From NCBI GenBank assembly GCA_038496675.1, contig CM076669.1, positions 7,838,719 to 7,902,718 on the forward strand: a stretch of 64,000 bases of DNA. Direction: 5' to 3'. The stretch is from Rachycentron canadum (lineage: Eukaryota; Chordata; Actinopteri; Carangiformes; Rachycentridae). Under the pieces are notes generated by a model that had not been told where the DNA came from, searched no databases, and saw nothing but the letters and a program-made list of their open reading frames with translations. Position numbers and translations under genes: made by a program. Positions 26,547-38,400 of this stretch are shown here, piece after piece (the first letter of the stretch is position 1; every line of letters starts with the position of its first letter).

Positions 26547-26590
<44 letters not shown>
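26547..26590 (+). repeat. (GT)n microsatellite at a 3' splice site
   Basis: About 44 bases of GT, preceded by TTTTTTCTTCCCTTTT and followed by ATTTAG, the acceptor of the exon at 26597. It occupies the position of the polypyrimidine tract. UG repeats bind TDP-43 and CELF proteins, and the CFTR exon 9 (TG)m tract is the known precedent for an effect on exon inclusion. Confidence 0.97.
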
Positions 26591-26592
<2 letters not shown>

Positions 26593-26596
26593 TTAG

Positions 26597-26680
26597 GCTA
26601 AGCAGCTGGAGGCCAGAGAAGCAGACTTAAAGAAGCAGGATGCTTTCTACAGAGAGCAGGTGGCCCGGTTGGAGGAGAGG
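26597..26680 (+). CDS. chchd3: chchd3 coding exon: coiled coil, KKQDAFYREQ block
   Basis: This 84-bp exon encodes 28 residues, phase 0 at both ends, between ATTTAG and AGG|GTGAGA. It begins AKQLEAREADLKKQDAFYRE and continues to ...ARLEER. The KKQDAFY-EQ-ARLEER core is the most recognisable part of vertebrate Mic19 outside the CHCH domain. Because the length is a multiple of three and both boundaries are phase 0, skipping would remove 28 residues without a frameshift. The acceptor is odd: the region where a polypyrimidine tract should be is a (TG)n run of about 45 bp ending six bases before the exon. Confidence 0.95.
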
Positions 26681-27281
26681 GTGAGAGAATGTTTAAACCT
26701 GAAAAATGGATTTAGGTGATATAAATGTTTGACCTGACTCACAAAACCTGCCACTCACTGCAGAAATCAAGCAACGATATCTGATTTATCTTACAATAAT
26801 GATTTGTTCTCATTACGTCACTTTTAATCATTATGACTTTGATTTGCTCTGTCAGGAATAGAAAAATCTTAATAGATTTTTTAAAATTTGTTTTCTCTAC
26901 TCAGATGTGTTGAGAGATAAATTACAAATCTATACCACATGACAGGTGGGTGAGCAGTTACTAGATAACATACTTCTTTTAATGTATAATGCAGTCTTTG
27001 ACACACTGTACATGCTCAAACTTACATCAGTGATCACACAAAGAACAAAAGATCAGTCAAAAGTAGAGTGGAGCTCAACCTCTCTCTCTTTCATTCTATG
27101 CCTGTACATACTTGTCAGTCTTTTGCTGCCCTTTTCTCTTTATTTTCTGCTCTAAATTCCTCTGCCTGAAGGATGAAGGGTTAAATCTCATTCATCTTTG
27201 TGTGCGTCCTCCTGTCCCTGAAAATGACACTACCATGATGTTCATTGTCAAACCAGTGTCCTGTGGAGGGGGACCAGGGTC

Positions 27282-27482
27282 AGCTGCCGTGCTTAGCCCC
27301 CTTCAAATGGCAGCTTCATGCTGGTCCCAGTGCGAGATGCCTGTAAGGCAGGGGACCAGGGTCAAATGCCCTGTTAAAGTGTGTTAAAAAGGACGCCCTC
27401 ATGCTGCTCTCAAATCATAAGTATGTCTTAGGAATGGTACAATGCCCTTATTTAATGTGCTTGAAATGACACCTTCATGCTG
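27282..27482 (+). repeat. diverged tandem repeat, three units of about 80 bp
   Basis: Units at 27282-27323, 27364-27406 and 27440-27482 share a core that ends TTCATGCTG / CTCATGCTG / TTCATGCTG. The last two also share AATGCCCT...TTAA-GTG-TT-AAA-GAC-CC. Spacing is 82 then 76. The string GGGGACCAGGGTCA also occurs twice (27269 and 27351). Confidence 0.6.
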
Positions 27483-28429
27483 GGAAAGAGTTTTCTTCCC
27501 TTTGGAGGGTGCAAAAAGTCAAATGGCCTTTATAGTGAAAGCCAAATCGAAATTTCACACCGTTGTGAGGCCATATATTCATTGTGGAAGATGGAGGCAC
27601 ACACACAATCCTATTCTTCGAAGCTCACATGAATAGAAGGGTGACGGAAGTATCACATACTGTGTGCTTTGTCCTCTAAAGGACCTCGATGTGAAATGAT
27701 TTTGTGTTTATCCATACAGCTCAAATGTGATTTCTTGGTGAAAAGATGGTCTCTTATCTTGTGTAAGCTTAACCATGCATGTGCATAAACCATTACTGAT
27801 GAATTTACATACACTTATCTTAATCTTAATGTTTTTCTCAGCTGATTAAACAAGCTGCACATGAGCATCTTTGTTTTAATATTTTTAGTGTGAATTTGTT
27901 CCCATTATGTGCAAAAGATTCCCGCTCTGGGTCAATAAAGCTTGCAAAATTTCCTTCCTTCACTGAGGATGAACTCTTAAGCCAAACTAGTGGGTATTGA
28001 GTGCTAGTGGACTCCTGTCAATAATTGGAAGTGCATTGGTCTGTGCAATTTTGGTTGGGTAGTGGAGAGAAGAGGATTTACTGACATCAGGGGAAAGTGT
28101 AGATGAATCGATGGATTTACAAGGAAAGCAACTATCACTTTCATTCAAAATTTGTGTTGGTAGGTTGATGGCTTGGTAAAAGACCTAATAAATTTGAAAT
28201 AATATGAGGTTCAGGCATGCATGAATCCTAGACAGATTCCAGCTATATAATGCGTCCTCTTTGGACTGTGTAGTTCTACAGTATCATACAGTATAGAAGC
28301 AAATGTGAGTGGTAGAAGAGATGAGCCCCAACTAACACAAGCATTATCGACTCGAGGCGCTGGCCATCCATCAGCCACGTTGGCCCCTGGTCAATATTCC
28401 TTAGATCAAAGTGTCAACAAATCACCTTC

Positions 28430-28720
28430 ACCCCTCAAAGAGACAGAAGATTGAGATAGGCAGAGGAGCGAGAGAGATGGACAGACAACAAGGAGAGAGA
28501 GTCGGTACCGAAGACAGAAGCTAAAGGAAAAAATTACTTTAACACAGGGAAGGGCAAGAGAAAGAGACACAGGCAAGATTGTACACCAGAATGTATTAGA
28601 AGAAATTATGGTAAAGTGACATTTGTGAATGAGTGATAGTGGATAAGAACAAGAAAAAGAAAGAAGGCACAAGAGCTATAAGAAGATAAAATGTCAATGG
28701 ATTGATAAAGAGTATGGTAA
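28430..28720 (+). repeat. purine-rich tract
   Basis: A/G-rich run with GAGAGA units; an exception to the mostly pyrimidine-rich tracts on the sense strand of this gene. Confidence 0.75.
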
Positions 28721-30639
28721 AAAAAAAAAGGTTGAAGGACCACTACAACCCTTCACTGAATAGCAGAAAAACTCAAGGTTAGAGAAACTAGTAACGTGAG
28801 AGGCAGGCTCTGGACAATGCACACTGCATTTATATATTGATTCATACACAAGAATGAAATGATTAATTATATTTACAAACCACTGTATCCACAACCACAG
28901 CATTTTAATCGACAAACAATTCCACCAGGATTTAAGGCCCATTGAGACAAAACACAGCAGAAGTGTCGACCATGTGTGCATTTTGTCTGACAATGTTTGA
29001 TCCTGTGTGTAACTGAGGATCAGTGGTGGGCATATTGCATGTTGCCTGTCTGACTGTGCAGAAAGCGGCTTGGGACTCCATAGGGGGTTCAGTTTGTTTG
29101 GACAGTGTTAATAACACTCCTTTTTCTTGTTCTGGCTGCAGTGCCCCATTTGGCTCTCAGTCCAGCCTCTCCTCACCAAGCGTAAGCACAGCAGAATACC
29201 AAACAAGATCACTTTTGGCATGTTCTGTTCTCGTGTACTCACCATAGCTCCTGCCTGGTTAATTGCTCTTGTACCACATAAAATACATACAGAGAACAAA
29301 TTTACAGGATGATACAAATACAAACACACAACTAAACAAACTGCTGTGTACATGTACTCAAGTTGGTATGAACATAGGTATAAAACAGCTATAAACAAAG
29401 ACACACGTCAGATTACGCTTTGATGTTGTTTTGTTCCTGTGCTGCAGTGAAAGCAGTCATATAATCAGTGCAAAGAATACTGGGATAAACACAGTTTGGA
29501 TAATTAATGGGTTTCTCTACAAACAGAGGTGGCTCATGCGCATCTATTGATGGTAGACGGCAAATTCACAGTATAGACAGTCTGCTTAGATTCAACGAGC
29601 AAATACCTCTTGGATTCTCAGATGTGAGGACTTGCTGCTTTTATTGGTTTAAAACAATGAAAATTGAATGTGTTTGGGTTGTCGACTGTTGGTTGGACAA
29701 AACAAGCACTTTAAGATGCTGCCTTGGGATCTGAGTTGTTGTCATGCATATTTTTTCCCTGTCCTCTGGCACAGATACATTGTGTAACTAGTAGGAAAAT
29801 AATTAACAGATTAATCAATAGTGAAAAATGTTACTTGCAGCATTGCTCTGTGCATGCTATTGCACCATGTCTATTTTACACTATGATATGTACCATGATA
29901 TGGTATTGCAGAGGATACATTTTGATTTAAATGTATTTCAGAGTGATGGTTTGTGAAAGAAACATTTTTTTGTGTCTGGTTGTTGTCGCGCACAGTGCCT
30001 CTGTAGCACCAGCTCGAAGGGGTGTGTGGCTGAAATAAGGTTTGTGCATGTAATAAAGTTTTATGAGTACAGACAAATTAAATCTTGAACTTGTTAAACT
30101 CCAGGGAAGAAAAGGAAGAGTTGACCCAGGGTAATTATTGGTGACATTGTTGACCAATGTATCAGTGGCGTGTGAACAAAGTTGTAGTTCCTCTAACCAG
30201 TCAACTTTCTGCTTTCTGGCTTCTGGTATTTTTTTAGTGAGATGGCACCAAATTTGATTCCAGTCAGAGTGTACTGCCAGCTTAATATTGTCAACCATGC
30301 TTTCCCCACATCTGCCCTGCATTCCTCCCCTTTACTTCAGGATTCCCCTCAGCATCTCTCACACCACCAGAAAGAGGCAGAGGAACCAAAAGAGGGTGAG
30401 AGAGGGAGAGAATATAAGTCTGATATATATTACACGTCTGTTCCAATCCAACATGGCCATTCATCAGAGGGGCTTCCAGTGACAGGCCATCACCAGGCTC
30501 CCAGACAGCTCAGCCTGCTGCTGCCGCTCATTGGGGCCACAGCTACCAAATAGCCCCTGAAAACAATATCTATATATTTATTACATTTTCACTCAATACC
30601 TGCCCCGCTGTAAAACAATCTCATATTTAACAATCAACT

Positions 30640-30845
30640 GGCCCATGTTTTCTTTTTTTTTCCTACCATGTCTCTTTCTACCCCCCCACCATTCCCTGCC
30701 ACATCTGTCTCTATATCCCTCCTTTTTCCAGCTTTTCTTTTTCAAGTGTTGTTTTTTTTTCTCCCTGCCTCAATTTCATTTTTTTTTCTTTTTTTTTTTG
30801 AAAGGATTTTTCTTCCTTTTTTTTTTCTATCTTTCTTTTCGCCTT
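30640..30845 (+). repeat. T-rich low-complexity block
   Basis: Nearly pure T/C with T runs of up to about ten bases; no element recognised. Confidence 0.9.
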
Positions 30846-31819
30846 GTATATCGATGAAATTGGATTTTTCTGCTCTCCCATGGAGGACAATCACGGTAGC
30901 AATTGCCATCTCATAGCAAAGTTCCACAGCACTGTGAAAGGAAGAAATACGAGGGAAAGAGCATTAAAAAAAACAGTAATAGCTTCTATCTCTATCTCTG
31001 TCTCTGTCACTGACTTGCTATCTTCATCTCTCCCACTGTCTGTCTTTTCAGCATCCCTCACCATCTCAATCCTTTTCCATCTCTCTCGTTCTCACTCACT
31101 CACTCTCTTTCTCTCGCTCTCTCACGCAGAAGACTGGAGCAAACATTTTAAGTTCAATTTTGCTTGTTGTGTGATAAAATTAAAATTCAGAAATGAGAAC
31201 AGTTGTTTTTTGCTTGTCTTGTTGCTGTTTTATAGAAGTAATGATGTTTGTGAATTTCTGTTTCACCGTGAACCAATCAATGTAGTCTCTGGTTCAGCTA
31301 GGTGCATAAACTGTAGACAGTAATCTGAAGTGAAGACATGACATTGTGCCGCGGCATTGAATTATTGTGCTTCAGTCTTTTTTTCCTTTATAGCACCATG
31401 ATGGGATTCACAGGGATTTAACGGGAAGTCTTTTCAAGGAATGGTGATTTCACAACAACAGAGCAGCATGTTCATTTGAACATGAAATAAAAAATAAAAA
31501 TCCTGTTGTAGTAACGCTCCACAGGCTAAAATAATGAATGCTGAGACACAACTTTTGAAATGTTCACTTTAGAGCGAAGTCAAATGTTGATTCAAGCAAT
31601 GATAATTGTATTGGACTACATTACATTAAAATCCCTTTTCATTTTCAGTCTTCCTCATGAATGAAAATGAAAATGATGGTTTACACATTTCATTTTTCAC
31701 AAAAAAGCTAGCTTTGCATTGCCTAAACTTTCGATATATCCGCAACATCTAGTGGTTTTGCAAGAAAAGTGTTCGGAAGAACTAAAAACTTTAAATTACT
31801 TTTAAACATAACACACTTA

Positions 31820-31970
31820 GGAAGTATATACTTCTTTATATATGCTTTCTTGCTAATTTAAAAAGATGTATACCACTCTCAGATCTGTATGCTAAATGTA
31901 AGGCTAAATTCAGTAGTGAGTTAGCATAGCTAAGCACAAACACTGGAAACGGGTGGAAACAGCGAGTGGC
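31820..31970 (+). mobile_element. diverged copy of the same fish MITE-like repeat
   Basis: Contains the family's interior landmarks in order: TACCACTCTCAGATCTGTATG, then GCTAAAT, then TTAGCATAGCTAAGCACAAA, then CTGGAAACGGGTGGAAACAG. The terminal inverted repeats are not clear. Confidence 0.55.
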
Positions 31971-33776
31971 ATTTTAAGTAAAAACACAATCTGACATGTT
32001 TACATATTGAATTATATTGGATATTATCTGTTAATCTGTGAGCTTCAATGTATGTTTAGACATGCAACATTACAAGTTATTTTTTCACACATTTGTCTGA
32101 AGAATAAGTTGCTTGTTTTTTTTTTTTGTTTTTTTGTTTTTTTTTCCCTGTTACAGATGTTAGCTGTACGATAGCTAGCAAGGAACACACACAGAGCTTG
32201 GGAGTGTGTCTATGTTTTAACTGTGTCCTATTTGTGCATTTCTGGGATGTTGTCTTGCCCCTTAAGGCAAAGTTTGAAATGCTTAGTCAATTCTGTGTAG
32301 GCAGGATAGGCTCAATAACAATTTACCAGCCTCTTTGGTCTCCTTATGAGCAAGTTGCACTGAGTCCCATTGCAGAAGTCTCATCTTTTTCTAGCTTTGC
32401 AGAACAGTAATGTTAGCCATGGTGGGGTGTCTTCTCCTGCTCAGCGGCAGATAAGAGAAAGGAGCCATCAGTACAAGGAGTTATTTGTTTTATTCATTAA
32501 AAATTGGAGCCTTTTTCTCTCTAAATTGAGCTGGAGCTTGTGTTTGGGTGCAGCTTCTATCTTCTCCATATCACTGCAGTGCATTAGCAGTAATGACTTA
32601 ATTTGTCTATGACACCCCCCACCAGCGTTTAGTTTGGCTTCAGATGAGCTAAAAACCCAGCGGAAAGCAAATGGAGTAAATAGGATGAAAATAAACAGTA
32701 ACACAGTTTTATTCAAGAGATGGTTAACGCTTGATTGCACATGGGGTTATACTCAGCACCAGGTTCCTGTAGCTTCACAGTTGTGTATCCATTGACAAAG
32801 AATTGCATGGCAGTGATCAAAAAACATCTTTCTCTGAGATTAATATCAAGGCCATGTTTAAAGCTCCTAAAAAATCTTGTATTTTGGTCAAGGGAGTAGT
32901 GTTTTCAACCACACCAAGCATCTCTGCTCAGGGCTAATAAAAGGTCAAAGCTACTGTTGAATCAGTTGGGGCAACAGCAGGAAATCACAATTTGAGACCA
33001 CTCAGTAATCACTCAAATTACACTTTTTTCTGTATGGGGGTGAACTTTTTTCTTTTCCCTTTTAGTGTGGCACTGTTTATATATAGATATCTAGCCACTA
33101 CAGCATGTGTGTAGAAGTCCTGACATACTGTGTGTTAGTACCTAGTGTGAATAGGTGCGTGTGGATGCTGGTGCATTGTTTTATCCTACAGATCATTTGT
33201 TATCCTGTTATCCTACAGAGAAATTGTTGACAAATTGTGTGTATACATGTATTGTAAGTGGTCCTGCAATCATTGTCACACATGGCCTTTTGTCCTCCCA
33301 GGTGGATTAGTGTGCTGATTAGTGCCAGCTCTGCCATTTAGGCAGGTATTATTACCTAATACTTAGTATTCCAGACAGACCCAAATCCAGCCCTTTCTGT
33401 CTCTCACTTTCAGTTCCAATGGCTCAATCTCGGCATTTAGGAGAAGTCTTATTCTTGCCTCTTTAGCAGCCCCCAAAATCTCTTTTTAGTCTTTTTGTTA
33501 TCTGTGAATGAGCTTCTCTTTTAAATCCTTTTCCTTAGCTCAGACACTTTCTTTGTCTACACTGAAAACCACTTGATTCAAGGCCAAGAGGGCACAGATA
33601 CAGCATGAGCTTACAAGTTAACTCTTAAACTTTGGGAACACGCCATCAGTGTTTTTTGGCAAACAAACTAATGTCTGTCCGGGGGACAACTGCAGTAGGT
33701 ATTATATTTTGTTATTCTGTACATTTCATGCATGATGGTTTTTGTCCTATGAGATATTTTGCAATGCACAAACTGA

Positions 33777-33779
<3 letters not shown>

Positions 33780-33807
<28 letters not shown>
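33780..33807. repeat. poly-T, 28 bases
   Basis: Longest homopolymer in the window; its length in the assembly is unreliable. Confidence 0.97.
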
Positions 33808-35040
33808 CCAATATTTGAAATTCTCATTCTCTCTAGGAAATGGTAAAAAGTTTTTTTTATTTTACTGATGATTTTATATTTACTGATGGGACATGGGACA
33901 TCAGTCCTTTGGTCTATATGACACATTTGACATATTTAGGCATGTCAAAGGTGATAGGACACAAAATGTATTTATGAAAGAGTCCTAAAGTCCTAAATGT
34001 ATGTTTTTGTTTTTTTTTTTTGTCAATAACTGCAGCATGCGCAAACGTGAATGACTTTGAATTCTCTAAATGCTCTGTACCCGTGTTCGTCCAAATGAAG
34101 AGGACTCAAATCTGTTCAGACCTTTTGTCAGCGTTGTCATGTTCCATCTTCTTTTAGTTCTACAACACATCACTATTGATCTTTTCAGCAGCGCAGTTCA
34201 TTCCTATTGATCTTTTCTGAACTATGATGAATGCTCTCCCTGCAAGGAGGTTAAGTTCAAGCAGATAGGAGCAAGAGGCTTGCATTTATCACATTTTTTA
34301 TGTAGCTATAATTCATGTAAAATCATTTAAGGTTTTGGTTTCCAGTAGATGGGATCTTTTGCATTACATTACACACTTCTGGGTTGATTGCAGCTCTTAA
34401 CAACCCAACAGGGAATGGAACAAAACTTCTAAATTGACTGTCATATAAAATACAACCGTACTTGGTGAATTATTCTTTTTTTATGTGCAAGTCTAAGTAT
34501 TATCAATGTCCTCTTAATTTGAAGACATTGGCAGCAGAAGACATGCATCAAACCTCATACAACTCAATCAAGCTATCCATCACTCTTTACTACCTCTCAC
34601 TATGTGATCATAAATGTACATAGCAGCCACTGAAGGCAGACAAACAGATCTTCCTATAGTAGTATAAATGGTGTAGGAGCCAGGTTATATGGCTGTGTTT
34701 GAGGAGGTAATTCAGGTTGAGTGGTCCCGCTATGGGTTCATTTGCTATGGGTCACCAGGGGATTATGGCCATTGGTCGGTACGTTGTTGACTAGCAACCC
34801 TCTGACCTTACAGGATTGCTGCCTGTTATTACAGCAGTCTTTTTGTGAGAGGATAAGCACAAACACACACACACAAAAATACCCACAACTCACACACTCA
34901 AACAATGAGGAAAACATGTAGTGTGTGCACACACTAAACAACATATAAAAATAGAAAAATCCCACAGCCTACACACAGCGCAGAGTTAGCCTTCGTTTTG
35001 TGGACAATAAACCCAACTGATAATAGATCTCTGTCCTTAA

Positions 35041-35085
35041 CAGATAGATATACTTTAATTTATCCCTGGTGGAAAATTAAGTTAA
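35041..35085 (+). repeat. possible 3' end of a fish retroelement
   Basis: AGATAGATATACTTTAATTT followed by ATCCCTGGTGGAAAATTAA resembles the (GATA)n-ACTTTATTGATCCC-GGGGAAATT motif common at ends of fish retroelements. Too short to classify. Confidence 0.35.
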
Positions 35086-35354
35086 TAATATCTCTCTTAG
35101 TCAGGTTTTAATGATGTTTGAGTGATGGCAGATAAAGCAGACATGCGTAGACTCGGCTTGCTGGAGGTAGGACTAGAGTAGACTAGGGGATAAAGAAGAG
35201 TCACATTGCTAAAATGTTTTGGACTAAATAACTCTGACTGAGAGGAGGGAAGATGTGAAAAGATTGGATGGACTTTTTTATATATAAGAGATCACAATCA
35301 CATTTTCATGCATTTTTCTCTCTCACACTGCTTTTTTTGACTGTCTCCTTGCAG

Positions 35355-35425
35355 AGTGCTCAATTCTACAAGGTCACCACAGAGAACTACCATAAAGCTG
35401 CAGACCAAGTGAATGCCAAGTTCAA
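35355..35425 (+). CDS. chchd3: chchd3 coding exon: SAQFYKVTTENYHKAAD block
   Basis: This 71-bp exon lies between TCCTTGCAG and AA|GTAAGT. It encodes 23 full codons plus the first two bases of a Lys codon completed by the next exon. The peptide starts SAQFYKVTTENYHKAADQVN and runs into AKFK. This matches the Mic19 segment SSEFYRVTTEQYQKAAEEVE-AKFK, which links the coiled coil to the CHCH domain. Both splice sites are strong, and the 71-bp length means that skipping this exon alone would break the frame. Confidence 0.95.
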
Positions 35426-36289
35426 GTAAGTTAAAACTGTTGCTCCCGTGTAGATCTAAAACTTTAGATCACCTGTTAGTATTTTATAAGCTGTTTTTCA
35501 TGATATCTTGGTGTATAAATATAATTTTCACTGTTGCTTCTGGTTTAAAGAATGATTTGTTTTTTCTATTCTCACACAGTTGGTTCTCGATCTGTGAAAG
35601 CTCCACGTGTACTGACTGTTATGTGAAGAGAAATTAAGCTTTCACAAAAGATTAGAAGTCCATGTTGACCGACCAGTGACTACACTATTGAATTATGCTA
35701 GCCACATTCTAACCTACATCTTTCAATCAGAACCACATTAGTCTGACCCATTAGCTGATGTTGATGATGTGGTTCACTGATAAGCCTGATTGCATTTGGG
35801 TGATGGCTGACAGGGCTTTTCTTGTGCTCTTTTAATATTTCACTGTTAGAGGATCATTTAGCGTGTAAAACTTTACCTTCAACCAGACTTGGGCCAAACA
35901 AGGTTTTCAAATAGTCAGTTTTCCATAACATGGCTAGAGTTTACCATATCAAGGGACAAAAAATAACCTTTGTGACACAATGAAGAATTTTTCATTGACC
36001 TTCAAATAGTGTAAACTTCTTGTCTTATATTTGTGAGTGTTACCAATCTTGCCTCGACAGCTCAAAGTGAATGGAATGATTACTTCATTGGAGCTGTTAG
36101 CAGAGGAGGTAATATTAAACATCCAAGTGGTCATAGTTGTAGCACATATCCGACACATAAATGTAACTTAAGAAGATGCCAATTCCCTCTCCATCCTTGT
36201 TCCATCTGTCTTCTTAGTAAGAGGCCATTAGGCTCCATAGTAATGTAGGGAAAGTGGATGAGGAGCCCAGAGGGGGTGGGGTAAGAATG

Positions 36290-36430
36290 GGCCCTGGCTC
36301 TGAGCTCTCCTCCAGGGAGGCTAGGCTAATTGTGTTAGCTTGTCATTAGCCAGCGCTAACACTGGGATCATTGTCTCCCTCAGAAATGCTGGAAAGTGAT
36401 TAGCCTAGTCCACTGGGGGTTTAACGCTAG
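36290..36430. other. candidate conserved noncoding element
   Basis: Contains GGCTAATTGTGTTAGC, GTCATTAGCC, AGCGCTAACA and GGGATCATTG in a non-repetitive block. Confidence 0.25.
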
Positions 36431-36645
36431 ACTGGTGGAAGCCAGGGCTGAGACTTTCCAAATCACATTAAAGAAAAAAAATGGAATAACATTAGTGCCA
36501 AATGACAGTGCTAACTGTGAACGTTCGGCTAACGTGCGGGTAGTCATGTGACCCTGGCCTTTGAACAGAGGGCAGTGATTGGTGGATTGGATTATAGGAG
36601 GTGCATTAGCTGAGTTGAGACTTGATTACAATAGTGTAAAGGTAG

Positions 36646-36646
<1 letters not shown>

Positions 36647-36684
<38 letters not shown>

Positions 36685-36698
36685 TGTCTGTGTGTGTG
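36647..36698. repeat. (TG)n microsatellite
   Basis: About 52 bases with TA and TC interruptions. Confidence 0.96.
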
Positions 36699-37915
36699 CG
36701 CTAATGAAATGGCGGGAAGGTCTGGTCTTACAAGACAAGGGCAGGGATGCATTGAGGGGATCAGAGCATAGGGCTAATTGGATTTAACAGGGCGTGTTTG
36801 GCTCATCTTTGTTTATATGTGTGAGTTCATGCTTGATGGTGTTTGTTTGCTCTCATATCTTCAACATCTTTTGTGAACATAAAATGTGCGCCTTTTCTCA
36901 AAGCGCTCTCTCATGACGGAGGACTCTGCTGAATACTGGGAGGAAATATTTTTTGTCTCTCACACAGGCTTTTGATTTCCACAAAGTCAAAAATGTCCTC
37001 CAGAGATTAAAAAAAAAAAAGAAAGCAAAGCTGAGGTCGTATCCACACTTGATAGAATTAGCATTTCATATGTTAATGTGATGATGTTATAAAGTGTGCG
37101 AGATGACATCTTTCTTACCAGAATGTCTTCATTTCCCCTAGTTCATGTCAGCTGTAACGAGAGTGACAGTGCTCTAGGGATTGATTAGTGTTAAGGCTGT
37201 TATTAGTGCATGCTTTATTATAGTGAAGGGGAGGATGTGTGGGACTGGAGGAGGGTGACTGTGAAGGGTTATAACGTCTGTGTATATGGTTTGGGAAGAT
37301 TTAATTGGAACTTGGTTGGTTTGAGTTTGCCGTGTGCATATGACATTAGATCAGTAGGGAATTTGTCGGATATCTGTAGGATAAGGTTGTTATTACTTTG
37401 TGACACTGGGATCGGGACAAGATGGAAAGATAAGGTCTCGAGTGTGGATGGGATTTGCGGTGGGGTGGGGGGGCTATGTATATGTGTCACAGCCATATGC
37501 AGCACCTGATCTTATAAAGGTTCTTTGGGTTGATGATCAACATGAAGTTAACCATGCGGTCTACAGATAGGTTTCAGCAGGTGGCCAGTGTATGTGCATG
37601 TTACATTCATACAGCAGCAGTGGTACAGTGTGGTCATTTTCACTGGCCATGTTGAAAGAAATAAATTAAAGTGAAAGAGGTAGGTACTCAAGGGAGGCAA
37701 AGGTGTGTGTGTCTTTGTGTAATATGAGTTTGTGTGTGTGTAGTTTCTCTGCGTAGGTGTGCAGTACAGCTGTTCCCTACCGTTCTCCTGCTGTATTCCC
37801 ACCAGAGTTTTCTGAGAATGATGGAGCTCTCCCAACTGGAACACTCTCCTGCATCACCATGACCTCATTACATCCACACTCATACATACATTCACAAACA
37901 CATACACACGTCCTT

Positions 37916-37919
<4 letters not shown>

Positions 37920-37956
<37 letters not shown>

Positions 37957-37976
37957 TATATACATATATATATATA
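37920..37976. repeat. (TA)n microsatellite, left of gap
   Basis: About 57 bases of TA with two C interruptions (CATATATATATACATA), running directly into the adapter remnant. Confidence 0.95.
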
Positions 37977-38123
37977 CTGTCTCTTATACACATCTTAGGA
38001 AGACAAGCACTGACGACATGATCACCAAGGATCGCCATAGTCCATGCTACGCGTGGTAGGGAAGGAGATCTGCACCGCCCAGAGCAACTCCTTGGCTCAC
38101 AGAGACGTTCTCGACTCAGCAGA
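37977..38123 (+). other. residual sequencing-library adapter (Tn5 mosaic end + MGI stLFR adapter)
   Basis: The run begins with the 19-base Tn5 mosaic end CTGTCTCTTATACACATCT (37977-37995), immediately followed by the constant bases of the stLFR linked-read adapter (to about 38021). It ends at 38079-38123 with the reverse complement of the second stLFR adapter, finishing ...GACTCAGCAGA right against the N gap. The 57 bases between are more adapter and probably bead barcode. This is not biological sequence. It is preceded by genomic (TA)n and interrupts the chchd3 intron. Confidence 0.95.
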
Positions 38124-38367
38124 NNNNNNNNNNNNNNNNNNNNNNNNNNNNNNNNNNNNNNNNNNNNNNNNNNNNNNNNNNNNNNNNNNNNNNNNNNNNN
38201 NNNNNNNNNNNNNNNNNNNNNNNNNNNNNNNNNNNNNNNNNNNNNNNNNNNNNNNNNNNNNNNNNNNNNNNNNNNNNNNNNNNNNNNNNNNNNNNNNNNN
38301 NNNNNNNNNNNNNNNNNNNNNNNNNNNNNNNNNNNNNNNNNNNNNNNNNNNNNNNNNNNNNNNNNNN
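38124..38367. other. assembly gap (244 N)
   Basis: Run of 244 Ns between the adapter remnant and a resumed (TA)n. The TA repeat on both sides suggests that assembly failed inside a TA microsatellite. The true gap size is unknown. Confidence 0.99.

Positions 38368-38397
<30 letters not shown>
38368..38397. repeat. (TA)n microsatellite, right of gap
   Basis: Thirty bases of pure AT alternation immediately after the Ns; presumably the far side of the same repeat. Confidence 0.95.

Positions 38398-38400
<3 letters not shown>

Larger units (their letters stand above)
7949..26596 (+). other. 18.6-kb chchd3 intron
   Basis: GT-AG intron between the first two visible exons. If the candidate microexon is used, it splits into 7949-25208 and 25224-26596. 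It contains (TG)n tracts, poly-T runs, a tRNA-derived SINE-like copy at 19671, a hAT-like fragment at 21778, the large palindrome at 21456 and several GC-richer stretches that look conserved. No other gene was recognised on either strand. Confidence 0.85.
26681..35354 (+). other. 8.7-kb chchd3 intron
   Basis: GT-AG intron. It contains a three-copy diverged tandem repeat (27282-27482), a purine-rich tract (28430-28720), a T-rich low-complexity block (30640-30845), one copy of a fish MITE-like repeat (31820-31970) and a 28-base poly-T (33780-33807). No independent gene was recognised. Confidence 0.9.

Noticed and set aside
37977..37995. Tn5 mosaic end as evidence of a genuine Tn5 or IS50 insertion
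   Set aside because: It continues directly into stLFR library adapter and ends at an assembly gap; no transposase or second biological end is present.
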